Below, piece after piece: positions 6,375-11,775 of a stretch of DNA of 11,775 nt; position 1 is the stretch's first letter, and each line of letters starts with the position of its first letter. The notes under the pieces are model-generated. The model was given only the letters and a program-made list of their open reading frames with translations, was not told the DNA's origin and did not search any database. Made by a program: the position numbers and the translations under genes. The stretch comes from Blastococcus sp. (lineage in GTDB: Bacteria > Actinomycetota > Actinomycetes > Mycobacteriales > Geodermatophilaceae): the NCBI GenBank assembly GCA_025963345.1, contig JAOPUS010000382.1, forward strand, positions 1 to 11,775, in the 5' to 3' direction.

Positions 6375-6422
6375 CGGTGGCCGCGACCGAGGTGCAGGAA
6401 CCGCCCTCGGCCGCGGCCACCG
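6375..6422 (+). promoter_or_regulatory. Long stable hairpin between the binding-protein gene and livH
   Basis: CGGTGGCCGCGACCGAGG (6375-6392) pairs with CCTCGGCCGCGGCCACCG (6405-6422): 18 positions with one A-C mismatch and a 12-nt loop. No U run follows, so a simple intrinsic terminator is unlikely. Hairpins placed after a binding-protein gene commonly protect the upstream message from 3' decay or partially stop transcription, so that binding protein exceeds permease. That role is inferred here. Confidence 0.6.
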
Positions 6423-6423
6423 G

Positions 6424-6439
6424 CTCCTCCGGAGAGGAG
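6424..6439 (+). promoter_or_regulatory. Small hairpin covering the livH ribosome-binding site
   Basis: CTCCTC (6424-6429) pairs perfectly with GAGGAG (6434-6439) across a CGGA loop. GAGGAG is the livH Shine-Dalgarno sequence (start at 6447). Folding would hide the site and reduce permease translation unless a ribosome or other factor opens it. It stacks almost directly on the larger hairpin ending at 6422. Confidence 0.45.
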
Positions 6440-6446
6440 ACCCTCG

Positions 6447-7334
6447 ATGACCGGCTGGTTCGACGAGAACCTGGTCAGCATCCTCAACGGGTTCGCCATC
6501 GGCTCGTTGCTGTTCATCCTCGCCGTCGGGCTGTCCATCGTCTTCGGGATGATGGACGTGCTCAACCTCGCCCACGGCGCCTTCTTCCTGACCGGCTCCT
6601 ACCTGGCGGTCAGCTTCGTCGCCGGAGGCTCGTGGGGCGGATACGTGACCGCCCTGGGCATTGCCGCGCTCGTCGGCCTGCTCGCCGGCGGCGCGCTCTC
6701 GGGCATGACCGAACCGCTGGCCCGGCGGCCGATCCTCGACCAGGCCCTGCTCACCCTCGGCATCTCGCTGATCGTCGCGGAGGTGCTCTCGATCGCCTAC
6801 GGCAACGACGTGTTGTCGGTACCTCCCCCGCCCGGCCTGACCGGCAGCGTGTCGGTCGCCGGAAACGCCTACCCCGTGTACCGGCTGATGCTGATCGTCG
6901 TGGGCCTCCTGCTCGCCCTGGTCGTCTGGCTGGTCGTCGAGAAGACCTCGGTCGGCGCGCTCGTTCGAGCCAGCGTCGCCGACCGCGACATGGTCTCCGC
7001 CCTGGGCATCGACAACCGCAAGGTCAAGTTCGCCGTCCTGGGGATCGGATCCATGCTGGCAACCGTGGCCGGCGTGCTGGCGGCGCCCGTCTACGGAGCC
7101 CGGCCGGGACTGGACAAGACGATCCTGATCCTGGCGCTCGTCGTCGTCGTCATCGGCGGCCTGGGCTCGGTGCGCGGGGCGCTGATCGGCGCGCTGCTCA
7201 TCGGCCAGGTGGAGTCGCTGGGCCGTGCGCTGGTGCCCGAGATCGCCTCGTTCATCCTGTTCGGGACGCTGGCGCTCGTCCTCGTGGTCCGGCCGCGCGG
7301 ACTGTTCGGCTCCCGGAAGCTAGCGCACGGATGA
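6447..7334 (+). CDS. livH: Branched-chain-type ABC transporter permease, LivH family
   Basis: A 295-residue inner-membrane subunit, normal LivH length, with about eight hydrophobic segments. Family motifs are clear: GLSIVFGMMDVLNLAHGAFF (28-47), the cytoplasmic coupling loop RASVADRDMVSALGID (174-189), VVIGGLGSVRGALIGALLIG (234-253) and the closing RPRGLFG (282-288). It forms the channel with LivM and is driven by the LivG/LivF ATPases. ATG 6447 follows GGAGAGGAG at about 7 nt, though this site lies in a hairpin. Its stop overlaps the livM start (ATGA). The symbol denotes family, not proof of branched-chain amino acid transport. Confidence 0.93.
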   Translation: MTGWFDENLVSILNGFAIGSLLFILAVGLSIVFGMMDVLNLAHGAFFLTGSYLAVSFVAGGSWGGYVTALGIAALVGLLAGGALSGMTEPLARRPILDQALLTLGISLIVAEVLSIAYGNDVLSVPPPPGLTGSVSVAGNAYPVYRLMLIVVGLLLALVVWLVVEKTSVGALVRASVADRDMVSALGIDNRKVKFAVLGIGSMLATVAGVLAAPVYGARPGLDKTILILALVVVVIGGLGSVRGALIGALLIGQVESLGRALVPEIASFILFGTLALVLVVRPRGLFGSRKLAHG

Positions 7335-8362
7335 GCCTCCCGGTGGGCACGCCGGCGACGCCGGCCGCAATCGCTTCCACCACTCCGCCGAGAACGGCGG
7401 AGCGCCGGACCGGCCGGCTGCTGCGCGTCGCCCTCCCGCTCGTCGTACTGGTTGTCCTGGCCGCCGTCCCGCTGTTCGTCGCGCCTTTCGGCACGAGCAC
7501 GCTGTCCCGGATCCTGATCTTCGCCCTGTTCGCCGTCAGCCTGGACCTGCTCGTGGGCGTCACCGGGCTGCCCTCACTCGGGCACGCCGCCTACTTCGGC
7601 GTCGGCGCCTATGCCGCGGGACTCGTCGCCATCCACTGGACGGCGGAGGGCGTGGTGCCCGTCCTGGTCGCGGCTGCGGCCGGCGCGGTCGCGGCGGGCG
7701 CCACCGGGTGGCTGGCCGTGCGAAGCGGCGGCGTGTACTTCCTGATGCTGACCCTCGCGATCGGCGAGCTGGTGCACCAGCTCGCCCAGTCGCTCGCGTC
7801 GGTGACCGGCGGGTCGAACGGCCTCTACGGCATCCCCACTGTCCGCATCGGCGGAACCCCGCTGACGCTGCCCGGGTACGTCTACTGGTTCGTCCTGGCC
7901 GTCACGGGACTCGGGTACCTCGGTCTGCACCTGGTCGCGTCCTCGCCCTTCGGGGGCGTGCTCCGCGGCATCCGGGACAACGAGCCACGCATGCGGTCAC
8001 TGGGCTACTCGCCCTTCCGCTACAAGTTCGCGGCCTTCGTCATCGCCGGCGGGTTCGCGGGGCTGGCCGGCGGTCTGTTCGCCGCGCAGGTGCGGCTGGT
8101 GACGCCGAGCGAGGCCGGCTTCACCACCAGCGCGCTGGTCCTGCTCGCGGTGATCCTCGGCGGCGCCGGCTCGCTGTGGGGTCCGATCCTCGGAGCAGCC
8201 GTCGTCGTGCTCGTGCGCGACGCCCTCGGGCCCGACCTGGACGGCCACGGCCCGTTGCTGCTCGGCATCGTCTTCGTCCTGGCCGTGTACGTGCTGCCGC
8301 GCGGCTTCGCCGGGCTGCGGGACCTGCTCCGTCGACGCCCCTCCCCCGGAGAGACCCCATGA
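7331..8362 (+). CDS. livM: Branched-chain-type ABC transporter permease, LivM family
   Basis: A 343-residue second membrane subunit. A polar, cytoplasmic N-terminal tail of about 30 residues precedes eight or more hydrophobic segments. LivM hallmarks are GLPSLGHAAYFGVGAY (79-94), TGGSNGLYGIP (159-169), the coupling loop LRGIRDNEPRMRSLGY (211-226), AGLAGGLFAAQ and LGGAGSLWGPILGA (276-289). ATG 7331 overlaps the livH stop by 4 bp and its own stop overlaps the livG start by 4 bp, so translation of the three genes is likely coupled. A longer frame open from about 6377 has no family sequence before this start. Confidence 0.93.
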   Translation: MSLPVGTPATPAAIASTTPPRTAERRTGRLLRVALPLVVLVVLAAVPLFVAPFGTSTLSRILIFALFAVSLDLLVGVTGLPSLGHAAYFGVGAYAAGLVAIHWTAEGVVPVLVAAAAGAVAAGATGWLAVRSGGVYFLMLTLAIGELVHQLAQSLASVTGGSNGLYGIPTVRIGGTPLTLPGYVYWFVLAVTGLGYLGLHLVASSPFGGVLRGIRDNEPRMRSLGYSPFRYKFAAFVIAGGFAGLAGGLFAAQVRLVTPSEAGFTTSALVLLAVILGGAGSLWGPILGAAVVVLVRDALGPDLDGHGPLLLGIVFVLAVYVLPRGFAGLRDLLRRRPSPGETP

Positions 8363-9150
8363 GCGCTCCCCTGCTGTCCCTGTCCGGGATCAGCCGGCAC
8401 TTCGGGGCACTGAAGGCCGTCGACGACGTCTCGATCGACGTCCCGACCGGGGCACGCCATGCCCTGATCGGGCCCAACGGTGCCGGCAAGAGCACGCTGT
8501 TCAGACTGGTGACAGGGTCGATGCCGGTCTCGAGCGGCACCGTCACTCTGGGGGGCAGCGACATCACCCGGCTGCCGGAGTTCCGGCGAGCCCGCCGAGG
8601 CATCAGCCAGACCCTCCAGCACTCCAGCCTCTTCCTCAGCCAGACGGTGCAGCAGAATGTGCTGCTGGCCGCCCAGCGGCAGTACGGGACCCGGCACGCG
8701 ATCGTTCCCCGCGAACAGGCGGCGGCCCGGGAGCGGGCGCGGGCCCTCCTCGCCGACGTGGGCCTCGAGGGGCGGGCCGGAACCCCCGTCAGCGCCCTGT
8801 CCCACGGTGAACGCCGCCAGCTCGAGGTGGCGGTGGCTCTGGCCTGCCAACCGCGACTCCTGCTGCTCGACGAGCCCGCCGCGGGCATGTCCCCGGCTGA
8901 GAGCGCCCGGCTGGTGGAGCTGCTGAAGTCGTTGCCGGAATCGGTCACGGTCGTGATCGTCGAGCACGATCTGGAGGTCGTGTTCGCCCTGGCGACCTCG
9001 GTCACCGTGCTCCATCTCGGCCGCGTGCTGCTGACCGGCAGCCCCGACGAGGTGCGCGCCAGCGCGGCGGTCCAGGAGGCCTACCTCGGCACCGGCCGCG
9101 GGAGCCTCTTCCTCGACATGGCCGAGCCGGCCCATCTGGAGGTGAGCTAG
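8359..9150 (+). CDS. livG: Branched-chain-type ABC transporter ATP-binding protein, LivG family
   Basis: A 263-residue cytoplasmic ATPase with every motif intact: Walker A GPNGAGKS (38-45), Q-loop Gln87, signature LSHGERRQLE (147-156; LSHGE is usual in LivG instead of LSGGQ), Walker B LLLLDEP (167-173, catalytic Glu172) and switch His203 in VEHDL. It pairs with LivF to power uptake. The residues after about 245 (FLDMAEPAHLEVS) are a short extra tail. The start overlaps the livM stop (ATGA), and the stop touches the livF start (TAGTG). Confidence 0.94.
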   Translation: MSAPLLSLSGISRHFGALKAVDDVSIDVPTGARHALIGPNGAGKSTLFRLVTGSMPVSSGTVTLGGSDITRLPEFRRARRGISQTLQHSSLFLSQTVQQNVLLAAQRQYGTRHAIVPREQAAARERARALLADVGLEGRAGTPVSALSHGERRQLEVAVALACQPRLLLLDEPAAGMSPAESARLVELLKSLPESVTVVIVEHDLEVVFALATSVTVLHLGRVLLTGSPDEVRASAAVQEAYLGTGRGSLFLDMAEPAHLEVS

Positions 9151-9851
9151 TGCTGGAGGTCCGCGGGCTGGAGTCCGGCTACAAGCGCAGCACCGTCCTG
9201 CAGGGCGTCGACCTCGACCTGGCCGCCGGTCAGGTGCTGGGCCTGCTCGGCCGCAACGGCGTCGGCAAGTCGACCCTGATCAACACGCTGATGGGCCTGG
9301 TGCACGCCTCGGCCGGCTCGGTGCGGCTCGACGGTGTCGACCTCACCCACCGTCGTCCGGACGTGATCGCACGCGCCGGTGTGGCGCTCGTGCCCCAGGG
9401 CCGCCGGGTATGGGCGCCGCTCACCGTCACCGAGCACCTCGACCTCGCCGCGCGCCGCGGGCGCGGGCGAGGCCCCTGGGACATCGCACGGGTCCTGGCC
9501 CTGCTGCCCCGCCTGGGCGAGCGCCGGCGGCACGACGCCGGGCAGCTCTCCGGCGGCGAGCAACAGATGCTGGCCATCGCCCGGGCGCTGCTCACGAATC
9601 CGCGCCTGGTGCTCATGGACGAGCCCTCCGACGGCCTCGCCCCCGCCATCGTCGACATGATCGGTGAGGTCATCGGCGGCATGAAGGCCGAGGGGGTCAC
9701 CCTCGTGGTGGTCGAGCAGGATCTGCACCTGGCCTTCGCCGTCGCCGACGAGATCGCGGTGATGGACAAGGGGCGGGTGGTCCACCGCTCCCCCACGCTG
9801 CAGTTCCGCAGCGACAGCTCCGTCGCCCGCGCCCTGCTCGGCGTGGCCTGA
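9150..9851 (+). CDS. livF: Branched-chain-type ABC transporter ATP-binding protein, LivF family
   Basis: A 233-residue partner ATPase. Walker A GRNGVGKS (34-41), Q-loop Gln83 in VPQGRRVW, signature LSGGEQQMLAIARAL (133-147), Walker B VLMDEPSDGLAP (154-165) with Glu158. The usual switch His is Gln190 (VEQDL); an EQ at this place is normal in LivF. The GTG start at 9150 shares one base with the livG stop and has GGAGGTGA 4 nt upstream. It is the last gene of the transporter operon; a 37-bp gap with no clear terminator separates it from the convergent GNAT gene. Confidence 0.93.
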   Translation: MLEVRGLESGYKRSTVLQGVDLDLAAGQVLGLLGRNGVGKSTLINTLMGLVHASAGSVRLDGVDLTHRRPDVIARAGVALVPQGRRVWAPLTVTEHLDLAARRGRGRGPWDIARVLALLPRLGERRRHDAGQLSGGEQQMLAIARALLTNPRLVLMDEPSDGLAPAIVDMIGEVIGGMKAEGVTLVVVEQDLHLAFAVADEIAVMDKGRVVHRSPTLQFRSDSSVARALLGVA

Positions 9852-9888
9852 TCCCACACCGGCAGGACCGGCGAGCGCAGGTCCCCCG

Positions 9889-10536
9889 TCAGTACTGGTG
9901 TCGCTCCTGGTCCACGTATCCGCCGCTCTCCTCGTGGCCGGGGCCGAGGTCGGGACCGGCGGCGTCGGCCGCGGCCCGCGGAACGGCCGCGGCACGGTCG
10001 CGTTCGGCGGCGTACCGGGCGCGGCGCCCCTCGTCCGGTTGCTCGGGTCGGCCGGTTCCCGGCCGGCCGCTCTGGTGCTGGCCGATGTCCCGGGTGCGGT
10101 TGCCCACCTGCTTGCGCAGCCGGCCGTCCTCGGTTCCGGTGAACCCGTGGGCGAGGAACCAGCCGGTGACCGCCCGCCGGTCGGGGTGGGTGTCGCGCAC
10201 CACATTGAGCACGTAGTTCAGGCCGCGCGCGATGGCCTCCTCCTCCAGGCGGGCCAGCGCGAAACTGCCCGCGCCGGTGCCGCGCGCCGTGTCCTCGATC
10301 GCCAGGAGGATCTCCGCGTCACCCCAGACGTCGTCGAGCCAGCCGTACCCGACCACGCGGCCGCCGTCCTCGACGCGCCACCAGTCGCTGGGCAGGCGAT
10401 CCCCCGCCGTCCGGGCGATACGGGGAAAGACGCCGGCCCCGACGGTGCCGAAGACCCGTTCCCGATCGGCGTCCCACCGGGGGTCGTCGTCCTTGACCCA
10501 GCGCAACTGGGCCGTCCGCGTGTCCGTGGTCTCCAT
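9889..10536 (-). CDS. GNAT-family N-acetyltransferase
   Basis: A 215-residue cytoplasmic protein. Residues 10-135 are a GNAT domain: a conserved-looking core EILLAIEDTARGTGAGSFAL with the acetyl-CoA pyrophosphate loop R85-G-T-G-A-G90, then LNYVLNVVRDTHPDRRAVTGWFLAHGF (106-132). Residues 145-195 are Arg/Pro-rich and probably disordered, ending in the distinctive tail GHEESGGYVDQERHQY (200-215). The substrate cannot be told from sequence. It sits between the transporter and boxC and is divergent from boxC, so it may belong to the pathway; acetylation of aryl-CoA ligases or aromatic amines by GNAT enzymes is known in other benzoate degraders, but applying that here is inference. ATG 10536 has AGGGAG about 5 nt upstream. 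Confidence 0.85.
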   Translation of the reverse strand: METTDTRTAQLRWVKDDDPRWDADRERVFGTVGAGVFPRIARTAGDRLPSDWWRVEDGGRVVGYGWLDDVWGDAEILLAIEDTARGTGAGSFALARLEEEAIARGLNYVLNVVRDTHPDRRAVTGWFLAHGFTGTEDGRLRKQVGNRTRDIGQHQSGRPGTGRPEQPDEGRRARYAAERDRAAAVPRAAADAAGPDLGPGHEESGGYVDQERHQY

Positions 10537-10611
10537 GACAACTCCCTGTCGCCGCGCCGCGTAGGGCCGTCCGGCGATGCCGACCCTAGCGGCCCGTCTC
10601 GAGACCGAAAT

Positions 10612-10653
10612 CTACACTTTCTCTACATCTTGCGCATTCGGATGTAGCACGTC
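10612..10653. promoter_or_regulatory. Shared regulon element, copy 2 (boxC): CTACA-N26-TGTAGCACGTC
   Basis: CTACA (10612-10616) and TGTAGCACGTC (10643-10653) repeat the transporter-promoter arrangement exactly, including the 26-bp spacing. Within it, CTACAT (10623-10628) and ATGTAG (10642-10647) also make a perfect 6-bp inverted repeat with a 13-bp spacer. The segment is clearly AT-richer than its surroundings, as a promoter would be. It lies between boxC and the divergent GNAT gene and could control either. TACACT at 10613-10618 could be a -10 box, but no good -35 box precedes it. Confidence 0.5.
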
Positions 10654-10711
10654 AGGATGGATGACGGCAGACCGCGGATCCCCCGGTGCCGGCAATCCCC
10701 GAGGAGGACTC

Positions 10712-11775
10712 GTGACGACCCTCGAACACCGTGCGACCGGAGCCGCGGAAACGACGGCGCCCGCCACCCAGGCCGCCGTCGAGGTCTCCTTCGACACCTC
10801 GCCCGAGGCCTACAAGCACTGGACCCTGTCGGTGGACGGCGAGATCGCCACCCTCACGCTGGACGTGGACGAGGACGGCGGGATCGTCCCCGGCTACGAG
10901 CTGAAGATGAACAGTTACGACCTGGGCGTCGACATCGAGCTCCACGACGCGGTGCAGCGGATCCGCTTCGAGCACCCCGAGGTCAAGGCCGTCGTGGTCA
11001 CCAGTGGCAAGGACCGGATGTTCTGCGCCGGTGCCAACATCAAGATGCTCGCGTCCTCGGCGCACAGCTGGAAGGTGAACTTCTGCAAGTTCACCAACGA
11101 GACGCGCAACGGCATCGAGGACGCCTCCGCCCACTCGGGCCTGTCGTTCGTCGCCGCGGTCAACGGCACAGCGGCCGGCGGCGGGTACGAACTGGCGCTG
11201 GCCTGCGACCAGATCGTGCTGATCGACGACAACTCCTCCACGGTGTCACTCCCCGAGGTCCCGCTGCTGGGCGTGCTGCCCGGCACCGGCGGGCTCACCC
11301 GGGTGGTCGACAAGCGCGGCGTCCGGCGCGACCTCGCCGACGTCTTCTCCACCACCGCCGAGGGCATCCGGGGTGACCGCGCGGTGCAGTGGCGGCTGGT
11401 CGACGCCACGGTCAAGGCCCGGGACTTCGCCGACGAGATCTCCCGTCGGGCCACCGAGGCCGCCGGGACCTCCTCCCGACCGGGTGCCGGCGCCCAGGGC
11501 GTTCCGCTCAGCCCGCTGAACCGCGCTGTCGACGGCGACACGACCAGCTACGAGCACCTACGGGTGGTTCTCGACCGCGACTCCGGCACCGCGACGATCA
11601 CCGTGCTCGGCCCCGCGGCCGTGCCCGCCTCGGTCGAGGAGCTGCACGAGCAGGGCGACCGCGCGTGGTTCCTGGCCATGACCCGGCAGCTCGACGACGC
11701 GATCCTCCGGCTGCGCACCAACGAGCTGGCGATCGGCACCTGGCTGCTGCGGACCGAGGGCGACGTCGCCACCGC
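10712..11775 (+). CDS. boxC: 2,3-epoxybenzoyl-CoA dihydrolase (benzoyl-CoA-dihydrodiol lyase) BoxC, C-terminus cut by window edge
   Basis: This crotonase-superfamily enzyme (EC 4.1.2.44) opens the ring of 2,3-epoxybenzoyl-CoA and releases formate in the aerobic hybrid benzoate pathway. The first 354 codons are present of a usual 550 or so. BoxC-specific stretches are plain: EAYKHWTLSVDG (32-43), MNSYDLGVDIELHDA (66-80), FCAGANIKML (104-113), the signature SWKVNFCKFTNETRNGIED (119-137), and EVPLLGVLPGTGGLTRV (182-198). Glu160 (GGGYELALACD) and Glu182 (SLPEVPLLG) align with the two catalytic Glu of enoyl-CoA hydratase. A second, degenerate half begins near 283. The GTG start at 10712 follows GAGGAGG by 4 nt; the first 28 residues are a variable tail. 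The epoxidase genes boxA/boxB and a benzoate-CoA ligase gene would be expected downstream, outside the window. Confidence 0.95.
   Translation, partial: MTTLEHRATGAAETTAPATQAAVEVSFDTSPEAYKHWTLSVDGEIATLTLDVDEDGGIVPGYELKMNSYDLGVDIELHDAVQRIRFEHPEVKAVVVTSGKDRMFCAGANIKMLASSAHSWKVNFCKFTNETRNGIEDASAHSGLSFVAAVNGTAAGGGYELALACDQIVLIDDNSSTVSLPEVPLLGVLPGTGGLTRVVDKRGVRRDLADVFSTTAEGIRGDRAVQWRLVDATVKARDFADEISRRATEAAGTSSRPGAGAQGVPLSPLNRAVDGDTTSYEHLRVVLDRDSGTATITVLGPAAVPASVEELHEQGDRAWFLAMTRQLDDAILRLRTNELAIGTWLLRTEGDVAT

Noticed and set aside
5130..6575. 481-codon open frame opposite the binding-protein gene
   Set aside because: It mirrors the codon structure of the real gene, which has a lipobox and a clear family fold; the antisense product has no recognisable domain, only biased Arg/Val/Gly/Asp composition.
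6377..8362. 661-residue frame containing LivM
   Set aside because: The first 318 residues are an out-of-frame reading of livH; the LivM family sequence starts at 7331 with a 4-bp overlap typical of the operon.
7708..9150. 480-residue frame containing LivG
   Set aside because: The part before 8359 is an out-of-frame reading of livM; the LivG start at 8359 overlaps the livM stop as expected.
9717..9726. Missing switch histidine in LivF (Gln190) as a sign of an inactive ATPase
   Set aside because: An EQ at this place is usual in the LivF family and all other motifs are intact.
9852..9888. CCGG-CAGGA-CCGG repeat as terminator between livF and the GNAT gene
   Set aside because: Only four base pairs and no U tract; too weak to call in a GC-rich genome.

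Overview
This is a high-GC stretch, very likely from an actinobacterium: GC-rich third positions, GTG starts, a DUF6158-type protein, and a Rhodococcus-type amidase. It reads as a catabolic gene cluster with two linked parts. No rRNA, tRNA, CRISPR array or mobile element was seen. Both ends cut through genes.

Left part (1-3063, minus strand): an amide-degradation operon. An ArsR-type repressor overlaps by 4 bp a cytoplasmic AmiC-like amide sensor that carries an unusual N-terminal SRPBCC-like domain. A 65-bp gap with a good promoter leads to an amidase-signature amidase very close to the Rhodococcus nitrile-pathway amidase; its C-terminus lies beyond the left edge. Regulator plus AmiC-like sensor plus amidase recalls the nhlD/nhlC and amdA arrangement of Rhodococcus nitrile clusters. 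No nitrile hydratase is present in the window.

Middle (3064-4925): a 472-bp intergenic region, then a DUF6158 protein with a C-terminal extension, facing a PaaX-family regulator. The two genes converge on a hairpin that contains both stop codons.

Right part (5145-11775): divergent from paaX runs a complete branched-chain-type ABC transporter operon (lipoprotein binding protein, LivH, LivM, LivG, LivF). A GNAT acetyltransferase on the minus strand follows, and divergent from it is boxC, encoding 2,3-epoxybenzoyl-CoA dihydrolase of the aerobic hybrid benzoyl-CoA (box) pathway, cut by the right edge. The transporter and boxC upstream regions share CTACA-N26-TGTAGCACGTC, which suggests one regulon; the PaaX-family protein is the obvious candidate regulator, sensing an aryl-CoA.

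Working hypothesis: aromatic amides such as benzamide are sensed and hydrolysed to the acid by the left operon. Benzoate (from this source or imported by the ABC system) is activated to benzoyl-CoA by genes outside the window and opened through the box pathway. The individual gene calls are firm; the link between the two halves and the transporter substrate are inferences.
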